Assembly: GCA_002633005.1 (NCBI GenBank)
Contig: NMRA01000005.1
Coordinates: 1,535,236 to 1,599,235 of the forward strand
Source of the DNA: Phoronis australis
Lineage: Eukaryota; Phoronida; Phoronidae
Length of the DNA: 64,000 nt
Direction of reading: 5' to 3'
In this document: in pieces, positions 1-10,796 of the stretch
How the letters are laid out: each line of letters starts with the position of its first letter
Position numbering within the stretch: position 1 is the stretch's first letter
Program-made: the position numbers and the translations under genes
Notes under the pieces: generated by a model
Databases searched by the model: none
Told to the model about the DNA's origin: nothing
Seen by the model: the letters and a program-made list of their open reading frames with translations, nothing else

Positions 1-101
1 GAAACCTGGCTGAAGGGTTTAGCAGTGTGACCTGGTGGGACTCGAACCCACGACCTCGAGTAAAGAAAGCTGGCACTTATCAACCAGGCCATACTGCCTC
101 C
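1..101 (-). repeat. tRNA-derived SINE fragment
   Basis: Read on the minus strand, this has an RNA polymerase III B box (GGTTCGAGTCC, plus positions 38-48) enclosed by a perfect 5-bp T-stem (GTGGG/CCCAC), and an A-box-like stretch (TGGCCTGGTTGA, within 70-91). The ends can partly pair like an acceptor stem (GCAGT/ACTGC). The anticodon arm is not clean, so I call a tRNA-derived SINE head rather than a working tRNA. The window starts inside it. Confidence 0.55.
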
Positions 102-998
102 TCTTGAATGATCTCAGTGCTTAATATGCTCAAGGGCGTTTCGATCAAAGAGTGATATTTTGATTGGTTAGACTGATACATACCAAGGGAACTTGTACCA
201 TGTGATAAAATGTAATTGTTTACATATGTTTTGGAAAAAATAAATGGTTTAACGAGATAATCAAACGTTAAAATTGTGTCTTTAGCATCTAACGTCAGTG
301 TATAATACAGGATTACTTTTACATAAACATTTAAAACTATTATAGATTTTGGATTTCCTGTATTTAGTTAAGGTTAAGAATGCATGCCTACATGATGTTC
401 TCTGCACATTTGTTGCTTAGATAACACTATCACTGAAGGTGTTACTCTATCAAAAATCAAAAATTAAAGGGCAATTTTGACAGTAAAATCACCCATGGAA
501 ATCTTATTTTAATGATGTAGATTTCAGACTCTGTCCCAATTTTTGTACTTCAGGGTGACCTAAAAGGGCGGTTGGGTTCCTTGTTAAATCCAGGTTGTCT
601 CTTGGGAGGCATTTTTATTTAGTGCATCTTCATTGAATAAATTCATGTTTATGATTCTTTTTGGCAGCTTTCCCAGATTTCCGTAAAACTTCCACGCTCA
701 GATTTGGAAATTCTGGGTATTAGAAAAGGCATAAAAATCGGTGCTGTGAAACCTGTTGTGATACGAATAGATGTTATTGAAAGTATTTTTTGTCTGCATT
801 AAACTCACCATTCTAACACAATGTGTCCTTCGTTGATTACCACAATTGCCACGTTGGAAGCCAATTCCTTGTTTTGGGAGCTAATTCCTTGTTTTGCAAG
901 CCGGTTTCACACCATCACTTGTTGATGTCAGAGCCTCAGGGTTAGCATACACTACTTGATAATGTCCTTTAAGTATATCACTAATTGGAACACATAAG
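102..998. other. no gene seen
   Basis: AT-rich sequence. I see no splice-bounded open frame, no RNA gene and no clear repeat. Confidence 0.5.
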
Positions 999-1281
999 CG
1001 GATTCAGGGGGGCAGGGGCTGCCGCAAGCAAAATGAAACAGCGCGACGCGTGAGGAAGGACCGGTACTGGAAAAGGTGGGGGGACTCAGACCCCAGTTCG
1101 TGGCGGGCTCTCGTTCCCGTTTCTTTATTTTTTGAAATTTTTTTAGTCGATAGATTTCCCAGACAGAAGGTTCATACTCCGGGCCCCCGCATCTTTCGGG
1201 ACGCTAGTACACATACAACCGCGCTCTGCCCAATTCCCCGAGACAACATGTTGAGGGCCCCCTTCTGGTCCCTGATCCGCC
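999..1281. repeat. MITE-like element, GCGGATT...GATCCGC ends
   Basis: The left end GCGGATTCAGGGGGGCAGG is mirrored by a right end that reads GCCCCCTTCTGG...CCTGATCCGCC, so the ends form an imperfect inverted repeat around a GC-rich interior. The same end motif recurs at 2510, 18175, 32822, 36126 and 60101. The open frame inside (1050-1313) is an accident of its GC-rich interior. Confidence 0.45.
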
Positions 1282-1939
1282 AAAGGAACAGTACTACAAA
1301 ACGTCACCACTAGTTTCTTCATCATCATTATCATCATCACTAATGTCTCGCAAAAATTGTTGTTGTTCTGATATTGTAATTAGTGCACGGCAAAGATCTA
1401 CTAAAGTTTGGTGAACTACACGGCTAATAAGCAAACAAATTGCAGTTCAGTGTGGGAACATCAATAGCGCAATTAGTTGACCTGTCAACTGTGCTTCTTC
1501 TGCTAGTTTTATTTTAATCGCACAGTGAACCTTTTATGTTCACTTAGTGATAACTAAACTGTTTCAATGATGTTTTTCGTTTTAAAATTGCTTCAATTAA
1601 TACTACAGGTACTCCAATATCGTCCGCATTCGTAGCGACTTTACTCGGGGATTCCACTGATAGGGAATTCCCCGAGAATGCATGACAAGGGAGATAAGAC
1701 TTTATTTCGATACATAAACGAGTCGACAAATACGGACTTTCTCATCTACCAGGATTATAATTTCCGTTTTTAAGAAATTGGTCCTAACTGCTACAAAACT
1801 CATTCAAATCACAACAATGACGAGACGTTTTTCTTCGGTTTATTTGGTGCAGATATGAACCGATATGATCTGGCGAGATCCAGCCTCATAACTCATTTTT
1901 CGCGGTATTTTGTAAATGTGATGTGCCATATGTGAAGAA

Positions 1940-2074
1940 CTAGTCGCTAACCGACTAGAGCGACGTCTTTCGTGAAAATGGAGTCACAGGCGCTTGATCA
2001 CGACTGACGTCACTCACTATTTATGGTTATGAGTCATCGCGAAATTCGAGCGCCTGTGATGACAGTCACGAAAG
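1940..2074. repeat. two nested inverted repeats (hairpins)
   Basis: A perfect 7-bp stem CTAGTCG/CGACTAG with a 5-base loop lies at 1940-1958. Just after it, an imperfect ~27-bp arm (1967-1994, CTTTCGTG...CACAGGCGCT) is mirrored at 2049-2074 (AGCGCCTGTG...CACGAAAG). This looks like a small foldback element. The flanks (1282-1939 and 2075-2509) show nothing I can name. Confidence 0.45.
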
Positions 2075-2509
2075 TTTTCTTTAAAGAGTAAAATTACACT
2101 GTAATACATCTGGCGGTAATTAAGTTTTTTTGTGAAAACCGAAAAATTTTACTGTCGCACATCTGATGGTATTTTTTTAAGATAAAACTTAGTTTTAATC
2201 AGTAAGCGTCCCCCTGTGGGCAAGCCCATAACAGCCCTCACGTGTTTAAGTCTGTGTTTACTGCTCAATCAGTCGTTTTACGGTATTGGGCCATTAGTGG
2301 CCAAGAAACGTAAACCGACATGCGGTACAAGCGGTAACAAGCAACAGATATGCAGCACTGGGCCAATACTGTCATGTTTACTAGGTTGTAGACGCACAGC
2401 TCCCTTATAGGATCAAAACTATGTGCCATTCTATCATCAGTACGCCTCGTTGGCTCAACATTATGGCAACTTTCTGAATGAAAGGACTGAGGGTATACGA
2501 AGCTGTTCT

Positions 2510-2831
2510 CAGGGGCGGATCAAGGATCTCGAGTTAGGGGGGAGGACCCAGGAATAAACAGAATTTGGGCAGATGCGCGCGCCCGGGGTAAAATGTGGGG
2601 ATACAGGGTCTCGAATTTTTGTGTTTGCGGACCTGTTGACAAAAACAAAAACTTGCAGACCTGTTGACTAAAAAAAAAACGGTAAACGGGGTTTGTTCAG
2701 GCCCTATTTATTGTTTATTCACCTCCCGAGCTCACCAGATTGCGCGCATGTGATAGTGAGCAATTCGCTGGTATCTGGTAAAATTTTAGGGGGGGCCATG
2801 GCCCCCTTAGCCCCTCCCTAAATCCGCCACC
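2510..2831. repeat. MITE-like element, CAGGGGCGGATC ends
   Basis: It begins CAGGGGCGGATCAAGG and ends CCCTAAATCCGCCACCG, an inverted-repeat pair of the same family as the large element at 60101-62765. G-rich and C-rich tracts sit just inside both ends. It has no coding capacity. The stretch 2832-3195 after it holds nothing I can name. Confidence 0.5.
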
Positions 2832-3195
2832 GGTTCAATACCTGGCGGGAGATTCGATTTAATTGAAAGCCCTTTAACCTTTGACCTTGGATAAGTAGTA
2901 AACAAATATCCATGCTGTTGTGCGGTTCCAAGAAGGTTCTGCTAAATCTGTTTTTTCTCGCTACGCGGTTTATATTTTATATTTGAAGTTCCCCGAGAAT
3001 AAACATAAGGTATTTGCTATTGTAAAAATGGCCAATTTTCGTGAATAAGGTTGGAGATATCCTTAATAACACAAGTACGTACCCATCTTTCCGTATTTGT
3101 AAGACATGCGGGCAATTTCGCATGTACATGAAATCCGGGCGTTGCTTTGGGTACCATAGGTACACCACTTAGTTCATCTAGTATTCAAAGAATCG

Positions 3196-3201
3196 TTTAT
3201 T
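3196..3201 (-). terminator. polyadenylation signal AATAAA
   Basis: AATAAA on the minus strand lies 18 nt past the stop codon of the last exon of the membrane-protein gene (3220-3363). This placement supports that stop as the real gene end. Confidence 0.5.
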
Positions 3202-3219
3202 TTGGCATGAAAAAGTATA

Positions 3220-3363
3220 TTACACTTGAGTTTGAAATTTAAGATATATTTGGAGAAGTGAACCTCCGGAATAGTGAGCTGTTCCCATTTCCAGCGATTT
3301 AAGCAACTTAAGTAACACCAGAACACGCAAAATACAACCAGACAGAAAATTACGAATCATTCT
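3220..3363 (-). CDS. putative last exon, multi-pass membrane protein
   Basis: The acceptor is TTTAGTCAG before AGA ATG ATT; the frame stays open for 47 codons to TAA. The residues begin RMIRNFLSGCILRVLVLLKL, a hydrophobic segment that could be the last membrane span. The entry phase (0) matches the exit of the exon at 3835-3921. A poly(A) signal follows. It is the weakest of the five exons, because the polypyrimidine tract is poor and the tail is not recognisable. Confidence 0.4.
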   Translation of the reverse strand, partial: RMIRNFLSGCILRVLVLLKLLKSLEMGTAHYSGGSLLQIYLKFQTQV

Positions 3364-3834
3364 CTGACTAAATATTTCCGTCAGAGTATGTAATGAGGTG
3401 TAAAAGTTTGGCAGGGGGTAACGCGAGAACGTTCTCTTTGTGGGCCGCATTACATCCGAATTTGATTTCCGTTCTCTAATTGCAAGCAATTGTCACGGCA
3501 TCATAATTTCTGGTTTTACGAATTCTGTCTCACCTCGGTGACATAGAGCTGAGTCATCGCTGTGAATACAGATTTCCATTCCCCTGATTAAGTTGGGTCA
3601 AAGGCCTTACCGAACTACCATGTCGATGTTTGCAAAATATCAAAGGTCTACCATTCTAGAAATTCAACTCCCCCCGCGCAATGCTGGCTACGAGCCTGGT
3701 GTTGATTTCCTAAATGGGCTTCAGACAGATCGTATGATTGTAATTCATATTAAATAATTATACGATTACGGGTGTATCGCAATCAGTTCTAATGACAGAT
3801 ATACCAGGATTCATATTATAAACTTCCAAGTTAC

Positions 3835-3921
3835 CTGATCAATGACGTATATGATGTAAGCTGGCTCACACCATGACAATGCCAAGAAGACAACGCAACA
3901 AATTCTGTGTTCCATTCGAGT
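3835..3921 (-). CDS. exon, multi-pass membrane protein
   Basis: A strong acceptor (GTTTTTTTGGCAG) and donor (CAG|GTAACT) bound exactly 29 codons, phase 0 at both ends. The product contains CCVVFLALSWCEPAYIIYVI, one membrane span. It should follow the exon at 5803-5991, which also leaves in phase 0. One further phase-0 exon could lie between them, since a span usually separates such segments, but I did not find one. Confidence 0.6.
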
Positions 3922-4433
3922 CTGCCAAAAAAACGTTTACATTTAATTAAGTCAACGTTGCACAAAGTTGATAATTGTAATTTATCAGGTATGAAATGCC
4001 TTTTGTCAAAACTCGTATTTCATTCAGACCACTCACACTTCTTACTGAGATAAGAACTGACTTCTGGGATCTACATAATGGAAGTGACTTCAGACATAAG
4101 ACAGAAATTTTGTCTTACGAAGAAAACACTTCACAGTTGCCGCTGTTTAATTTAAGCAATTAGTTGTGAGCGCGTCGCAGTCTAGAATTAATTTTTGAAA
4201 TCGGTTCAATAACTATCAGTTTTGCGCTTATTCTCAGGCACTTTACACAACTGTCCTCGAATAAACACAGTTTTTGAATGACTGAAGTGCTGGCTAAATT
4301 CGAAATCCTAAAACTGAACCTAAAAGACCAAATCCTGAAAAGTAATGATATAAATGCGATTGGTACAAACCGAGACAAATCCAAGAATCAACCAGCCGAT
4401 GCTGAACGGGAATCCTATCCCAAGAACAATTTT

Positions 4434-4623
4434 CTGCAGAACGCTTGTGAAGGTTTCTCTACGAAGTATCAAAAGCAGGAGAGAACACTGAAAAGAATGT
4501 AACTGATGAAATTTACGATGACAGGAGGGTTGAGTTCCATAGGCCGTAGCACATTATAACTTTACCCAAACTGCAAAACGCTTGTGAAAGTTCCTCAAGC
4601 AATATGAAAAACAAGAGAAAAAT
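4434..4623 (+). repeat. short direct duplication
   Basis: A ~53-bp segment starting CTGCAGAACGCTTGTGAAGG (4434-4487) recurs at 4571-4623 (CTGCAAAACGCTTGTGAAAG). The first copy is part of a 74-codon plus-strand frame at 4278-4502 rich in K, N and E. I do not recognise that peptide and do not call it a gene. Confidence 0.4.
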
Positions 4624-4804
4624 ATCAAATAAATCAAATGAATGACCGTAAGGTTATACCTCAACTCGCAGAAGTTCTGTCATAAGTTTACCAGCTTCAC
4701 ACATAAGTGTATCGGTGGTGCAACTAATAGTACTCGTTACTTGCTCACATACCCCGTCCATAATGCCGAGTGTGAACGGCTTTTTTGCAGCTTCCACTGA
4801 ATTT

Positions 4805-5345
4805 TTTTTAAAGTGATATATATTTATTAAAGAATACACAGGACATACAAAGAAATAATGACAAACTCAGAAATCGCGAAGCATTATATCTGAGTTGTAA
4901 ACAATTCACAAATGAAACTAATATACATAGAGGAATGTACAATTATGTAGTATGTAATATAAGTATTCCAATATTTAGATATGCTATTGCGAATATATAA
5001 AACAAAAACATGTACAGATTCATGTATGGAAATCAGAAGCAACAATATTGATAAACGGTACATAAAAATTTGCTAACGTTGCTTAGGAGGAATTCATTGA
5101 GAACAAGGTAAAAGTTAGGACTACCATTCAATAATAATGTAACTCTCGTAGGGATATTATTACAAGAATTGAGAGCATTAGCAATTGATTGGTTTTCATT
5201 GAGTGCACGAAAGAGTGAGTTTTTCAAGTAGTCGATGAGGGGACATTTAAAGAAAATATGAGGATAAGATTGAATCCAATGATCAGATCTGTTCTCACTT
5301 TGATGACCTTGGCAACAGGTATAAAAAACTCACTTAGTGAAAGCT
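4805..5345 (-). pseudogene. 3' fragment of a non-LTR retrotransposon (LINE)
   Basis: On the minus strand, positions 5330-5030 encode YTCCQGHQSENRSDH...YPHIFFKCPLIDYL, which has the C-x-C ... H-x3-C pattern seen in the C-terminal zinc-like region of many LINE polymerases (HIFFKCPL). There is an in-frame stop just upstream. Downstream the sequence runs into an AT-rich tail with AATAAATATATATC and an A-run near 4810, as expected of a LINE 3' end. No reverse transcriptase remains. It is an intronic relic. Confidence 0.4.
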
Positions 5346-5430
5346 GTAATGTTTTATTACTCCAAAACCTTAGTGATTTCATTTTTAAATGTCATAGTAA
5401 ACAATTGATTTATGTTTAGCTATGCTGAGC

Positions 5431-5460
5431 TTTTTGTTTGTTTGTTTGTTTGTTTTTTGT
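5431..5460. repeat. (GTTT)n microsatellite
   Basis: Five to six tandem GTTT units followed by a T-run. Confidence 0.8.
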
Positions 5461-5640
5461 TGAGTTCTTTAATTTCTGGTGATTTCCTTTTGCTTTTGTC
5501 ATTTTCTTTGTGACATTGCTCATTATTACCAATTTTACCTAAATATTGCTATGTATATATAAGCCTGGTTAAAACGATTCGTAATCTGCTTTGGGCTGAG
5601 TCTCTGTTCCATTATTTTATGGTCAAATACTTGTGTTGCA

Positions 5641-5678
5641 ATAAAAACAAAAACAAAAACAAAAACAAAAAACAAAAG
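5641..5678. repeat. (ACAAAA)n microsatellite
   Basis: About six units of ACAAAA. It follows GTGTTGCAATAAAA, so it may be the A-rich tail of a plus-strand retroposon. Confidence 0.75.
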
Positions 5679-5802
5679 CAATGGTTCAAACTTCATTAAG
5701 ATAACAATTTCTCAAAATATTTACTGCAAGAAACTGTGTTGTTCGTTTCTATAGCAGGCAAGATGTACCTACGCAGAAAAGTCCAATTACTGCTAGTCTT
5801 AC

Positions 5803-5991
5803 CTCAAACTGAAGATCAAGTTTAAGACATGCTTCAAAGGCGAAGAGAATATTGCAGGCTTTCTGTAATTTTTCGTCCGCGGATTCCACAAATCTGAATA
5901 TGAGTGTGTTGTGACGGAAGTACTTAACCAGTATGAATGTCCCCTGCTCCATAATAATAGGGCAAATTACACATGTGAGTATGAGACGCAC
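5803..5991 (-). CDS. exon, multi-pass membrane protein
   Basis: The acceptor TTGTTTACAG and donor GAG|GTAAGA bound 63 codons with no stop, phase 0 at both ends. The residues start VRLILTCVICPIIMEQGTFI (a membrane span) and include LQKACNILFAFEACLKLDLQ. Its phase-0 entry fits the phase-0 exit of the exon at 18993-19132. The intervening intron (about 13 kb) holds the THAP exon and the LTR element, so those are inside this gene's span if the model is right. Confidence 0.6.
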
Positions 5992-6414
5992 CTGTAAACA
6001 AAAACTACCAAGATTAATGTTGGCACCTCAAATAAATGTTTGTACATTAAAGACGGCCAACAAATTAGCACACGGTCAGCCTTCGTAGCTACGTTACTCG
6101 TCGTCATGTTCATGACCAATCATGAGCTAGAATAGATCGAAGCCGTTCATTATCTACTTGGAACTAGTCTATCGTATCAACGAGGATGATTTTCGGTGAT
6201 GAGATGAACCCTCGTAGACAAGGCGGCACGATACTTTTGATTTTCTACGAAAACAATACTGTTTACAAAAATATAATTTTCATTTTGAATCAGTTGTGAG
6301 GGCCAATCTCACCGGCTAATGCCAAAAAATAATAAAACTGTTAAAGATGCACCATGTTTAGCTGGCAATAAATAAAAATCGAATTAGAGCTTTAACTAAC
6401 ATAAAATCGATCTC

Positions 6415-6690
6415 ATATTCGTTACTGTGATAGGATTCCGCTTCCGTTACCTGTTCAAGTCCAAAGCCAATGCGTGCACGCGCATTTTTCGAATTCATAA
6501 TTTTTGGGCTCACTGGCCAAAACTACTAAACTCTGAATCGTTTTCTTGAGTCGATGGTGGTAATGGAAACGGAATACTACCAAGATAAGGAATATTATGA
6601 TTTTAAATTTATTAAAGTGAAAGACTTAATTCGGTTTTCGTTTTTTAGTAAGCGTAACAGGGCGAAATACAACTTTAAACGGGAACAGGT
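6415..6690 (+). repeat. dispersed repeat, copy 1
   Basis: GTGATAGGATTCCGCTTCCGTTACC (6429 on) and GGTAATGGAAACGGAATACT (6558 on) are inverted to each other, and the following AT-rich segment resembles 30635-30900 and 32290-32390. I read these as three diverged copies of one unnamed element. 5992-6414 shows nothing else. Confidence 0.4.
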
Positions 6691-7965
6691 GGCCGTTTTG
6701 TAGACGCAGTACACTCGAGTAAAGAAAGATCACGCAAGTTTTAGTGAGATATACATGTAGCTATGCACTTCAAGCAAACCATGTGACCCCATTCGAATAA
6801 TGTCATTATAGCTTTACTTGCGAGCCAGGCCATCACGTCTAGGAAAATGAGACCTCTTAAGTAAAAATATACTTCATAAAAGAAGCAAAAGCTCGTTGAA
6901 ATTTTGCAATGGGGTAACTTTTTTGTGGATTCCGTTCTTAAGTCGACCGATCCCACTATTATACACACCGCTCATTTCAGGGCTATTTACGAAACTGCCT
7001 CTGGTGTTTAAACTGGGCGGATTGATAAGGGAGCTGGCTAAAACGGCGGAATAGTTCGAGGTAGTGGTTACCCGGTACTTGGTTGAACGGTAAATAAATA
7101 AGTTGCCCAAGGTAGCAGCAGTAACCAGTTGATGGACAGCAGCATAAAAGCTAACACACTTGTTAAGTTTCTACCGACACACAAAGTTTGTTAACTCTAA
7201 CTACAATATATACATGGGAGGCACACCATAGGGGGCTGGGGGAGGGGGGGCTATAGCCCCTCCACCGTGCTTTTTTCAGTGCTGCACCGTCCATGATATG
7301 TAGTGAATAGAAATATGTGTGGGTTATGAGTGCAAAACAACAACAATATTGAAAGATCCGGTGACTCCAAATCATCAACATGAATGAAGTCTGAACATCT
7401 TTGTCATATAAGGTTTCACTATGAGTAGACGCTGATCAGTGACATAGTTAACAAAAACACAAGGATTTCCGGAATAGTTATGTAACATAAATTGTTTTGC
7501 TGGGACAGTAGTACCTCATAAGACATGACTGAACTTGTACTCTATTAACGTCATGAGAACTGGGAACAAAAACACTAAAATTGTAACAGTGGGGAGCGCT
7601 ACACTTCCACCAGTACTAAAATGTTAGAGGTTCCTATGTAACTTAAAGACCTCACTTCCCGACGCTCCTTCAGGGAATTTAAAGGCGAAGGCAATTGTTT
7701 TTCATGTCATTTTAGCAAAAACAAAAGGTTACTTGGTTATTCCAGACATGTTTTTAAGTAAACTTCAGCTTCTCGTAATTTAATTAATTACTCGTCCCCT
7801 ACTCTGGAAGTGACGTTTAGGGAGTCAAGAATTACGCGCCAATTTGGTTCTGGATTCGAGTTTACTGTGTGGATCTGAACTACTGTTTTTTGGGGTGTTT
7901 TTTCTAAAGTTGTCGTCACCACTCACAACTTCCCATTGACGAGTGTTGTACGACAAGTTAGGTTG
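6691..7965. other. no gene seen; one G-rich/C-rich end relic
   Basis: At 7206-7280 a G-run then CTATAGCCCCTCC looks like a decayed end of the GCGGATC inverted-repeat family. The rest is unremarkable. Short minus-strand frames (6741-7381) have no splice support. Confidence 0.4.
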
Positions 7966-8490
7966 TTAGAGAACTACGTTGGATTTATAGGGCTTGTTTA
8001 GTATGTAGTAACATGAATATGGCTGGAGTAGGCAACCCATATCGCAGTGACCGTAGTGACTTGAGTGACGGAGACATTGTTCATACATGGACAGCAAACC
8101 ATATGGGGCTAGGAGGCTATAACCTTCACTTTTTAGTTCTGAGCAGTGAGGACGAGGATTTTTTTCACGGGCAGTCAGTGGGTGCCCCCCCTCACTGGGC
8201 ATCGAACTTGGCCTGTATTCACTCCCACTACTCAACATTGCTGCAGGGCTGCTTACAGGCTCTGGGCTAGAGACAGCACCACAGGGCGAATCACTAGTTC
8301 CCGGAATTGCACGCTCTGGAGTACGTTCGGAGGCACGGGTGACAATACATGGAAGTGCCTCCAGTCACTGTAGTGGCCACAGCTCGCGAGGTTTCTCGCT
8401 TCAAAAATGCACTTCTCTGGGGTGGCGACGGGGCACTGCCAGGGAATCAACAGCGACGGTACGGCACCCTTCTTCAGGCGTCGTTTTGCA
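7966..8490 (-). pseudogene. THAP-domain gene, downstream half of split exon
   Basis: Reading leftward from 8490, the frame gives LAKRRLKKGAVPSLLIPW, matching the C-terminal end of THAP zinc-finger DNA-binding domains, which close with an AVPS-type motif. This frame stops at 8253. A second frame, open from about 8372 to 7966, is rich in S, P and E (TPERAIPGTSDSP, SSGSEYRPSSMP), typical of the linker after a THAP domain, so at least one frameshift separates the two. The upstream half of the same domain is at 12951-13025, on the other side of the LTR element. The first exon carrying the first zinc ligands was not found. The frameshift plus the insertion make it a broken gene or an allele that no longer codes for this protein. 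Confidence 0.6.
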
Positions 8491-8495
8491 AGTTC
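8491..8495. repeat. target-site duplication AGTTC (left)
   Basis: AGTTC here is repeated at 12946-12950 directly after the 3' LTR. Removing the DNA between them and one copy restores an uninterrupted THAP reading frame, which identifies it as the host duplication made on integration. Five bp is usual for Ty3/gypsy elements. Confidence 0.85.
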
Positions 8496-8520
8496 TGTCG
8501 TAATATTTATTAGTAACACC

Positions 8521-8656
8521 TGTTAGCATTAATCCCATTGTGACCTATAATGCAGTGCTTCTTCCTGTATCATGTAGTGTGTTAAGACAATAGAATTTTA
8601 CTCTTACTTTCATCTCGTGATCATCAAGTAACCACACCACATCCAATAACATAACA
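8521..8656 (+). repeat. 5' LTR
   Basis: 136 bp beginning TGTTAGC and ending ATAACA, so the ends are TG...CA with an inverted TGTTA/TAACA. It is matched by 12809-12945. There are 25 bp (8496-8520) between the target duplication and this LTR that are not in the 3' LTR. Confidence 0.9.
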
Positions 8657-8670
8657 TGATGTCAGGAGTG
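8657..8670 (+). promoter_or_regulatory. primer binding site, tRNA-Leu-like
   Basis: TGATGTCAGGAGTG directly follows the 5' LTR. It differs by one base from TGGTGTCAGGAGTG, the complement of the 3' end of typical tRNA-Leu, where minus-strand synthesis would be primed. Confidence 0.7.
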
Positions 8671-8727
8671 CCGAAGAACTGTAGAATTTGAGGACTTGTT
8701 TATTTTGTGATTGCCTGGACTGCAACA

Positions 8728-10131
8728 ATGGCTAGTTTACAAGGATTAACCCAACCATCCATGAATTGGTCATCCAGCGACCTACCACCGACATTTAGCA
8801 ACTTCAAGGGACTGTTCCAGTTATATTTTGAAGGACCACTGTCAACATTGGAGGAAACACAAATGATCAAATATTTGCTCATTTGAGTTGGTAAAGAGGG
8901 ACGTGATATCCACAAAACATCGACATTAACTGCAGATGAGGCAAAGTCACTGGACACTTACTAGAAAAAATTCGAGGAGTATGTGACGCTCATAAGTAAT
9001 TTCCGTGTTGCGAGATTTAAACTGCGAACCCTGACACAACAAGATGGTGAGTCAATTGATTCGTTCTTGAAACTTATCAGACTCCTTGTTGCTGAATGCG
9101 AATACAGTGAACCAGACGACCACATAATTGATGCCTTAGTCTTTGGCATTCAAAGTCAACATGTGCAAGCTAAGCTGTTACAAGAAACTGATAAGCTGAC
9201 CCTTGACAAAGCAATTGAATTGTTTCGCTTACAAGAGGCAACAGTCCGACAACTCGACGACATACACCCCAGCAGTAACACAGCTGTACACGCCGCTAAG
9301 CCCAAACCGCAGCACAGAAAGCCCCAGAAGCATGACAAAAAACCTGCCCACACATCCAGTGACTGCGGACGGTGCGGAACAGCCCATTCCCAACATGACA
9401 GATGTCCAGCGCAAGGTGCTACATGTCTGGCCTGTGGCAAGAAGAATCACTGGGCCAATGTTTGTCGCAGTAAATCACGATCACGTCCAACTGGCGGAAA
9501 ACCTAAAACACGTGTACACGCTGTAAATACGAATGATGAAGTGTTGTATTTTCACTCGTTGCAAATACATAGTCTATCGGACACCCAAGCCATTGTCAAC
9601 GTACCTCTGACCTCCGGTGATACAACATGTGACATACTCTGCAAGATTGACACTGGCGTGGAAGGTAACGTGATCCCTATTTCCAAGTTTAAGAACATAG
9701 TACCTGCAATGAAGGGACTCTCCCCATCCAAAACACGCATCGAAGTTTATGGCGGCAGCACATTGAAGCAGTATGGTACATGCACTCTCACAGTGACACA
9801 TGGTACACAGAGCGAAGAGTGCACCTTCCATGTTGTAGAAGCAGATGGTCCAGTCATACTAGGATTTCCAACATGCCGTGCTTTGCAACTGATTTCACTG
9901 AACTGCGAGATCACTACCCATACCAAAGACCCTGAACTTGGTGACACTCTACCAGGCCACTCAAGCCCATTTGTGGTGCCTACAGCTTCCTTCACAAGAC
10001 TTGACGGTGACTCCAATGCGAAAGACCATATACTCCGAAAGTATAAAGACGTCTTTGAAGGTATTGGGTGTTTTGAAGTAGAGGCACACATCACTCTTGA
10101 CCCTACTATTTCCCAATTGTTCAGCCCGTGA
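8728..10131 (+). pseudogene. gag and protease of the LTR element
   Basis: The frame starts with ATG at 8728 (MASLQGLTQPSMNW) but is cut by TGA at 8884 and TAG at 8962, then is open from 8983 to 10131. The open part has two zinc-knuckle-like motifs, CGRCGTAHSQHDRC and CLACGKKNHWANVC, which bind the RNA genome in the family. It then has a retroviral-type aspartic protease with the active-site triplet in CKIDTGVEGNVIP. It runs into the RT region through a frame change near 10125, which looks like a mutation because the residues just before it are family-like and then stop. Confidence 0.9.
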
Positions 10132-10793
10132 GAAGCATCCCTGAAGCATTCCGTGAGCCCTTTATAGCTGAGTTGAAGAAACTTGAGTCACAAGGCATAA
10201 TATCCAAGGTGGACGGCCCAACAGATAGGGTGAACGCTCTGGCATGTGTCACCAAACCGAATAGTTCGCTACGTCTTTGTCTCGATCCAAAAGACCTCAA
10301 CAAAGCCATACAAAGACCCCATCATTACACGCCTACACTGAACGATGTACTGCTCAAGCTCAACGGTGCCAAGTATTTCTCCATCATTGACGCACGCTCT
10401 GGGTACTGGAACATCAAGCTAGATGATGAGAGTTCACATTATACGACGTTCAACTGCATTTATGGAAGAAGATTTCTCCGCCTGCCATTTGGTCTCAACT
10501 GTTCCCAAGATTTGTTCCAGCGAAAGGTTGATGAAACATTTGGTGACCTCACAGGTGTTACAGGTATCGCCGACGATATTATTGTCTATGGAAAGAAGGC
10601 GGACGGAAGCGACCATGACGCGAACCTAGAAGCTCTCATGAAGCGCGCTCGACAGACAGGAATAAAGTTCAATGCTGATAAATTTCACATACGGTGTAGT
10701 GAAATCCCGTTTTTCGGTCACATTATTAGTCGCAACGGCATAAGCCCTGATCCACGCAAGACTGAAGCCATCGCCCGTATGGACCCTTCATAA
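10128..10793 (+). pseudogene. reverse transcriptase of the LTR element
   Basis: 221 codons carry RT fingers and palm motifs in order: LRLCLDPKDLNKAI, YFSIIDARSGYWNIKLD, FLRLPFGLNCSQDLFQRKVD, the catalytic IADDIIVYG, and FFGHIISRNGISPDP. The first Asp of the YxDD box is preceded by Ala rather than the usual Ile or Val. The frame stops with TAA at 10791-10793, inside the connection to RNase H, so the polyprotein is broken here. Confidence 0.92.
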
Positions 10794-10796
10794 AGT

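Noticed and set aside
6775-6836. Possible decayed tRNA-SINE (GTGACC...ATTCGAA...GCCAGGCCATC) like positions 1-101
   Set aside because: Too few matching bases and no usable B box.
8013-8373. Plus-strand open frames of 75-85 codons
   Set aside because: They are shadows of the minus-strand THAP-gene sequence.
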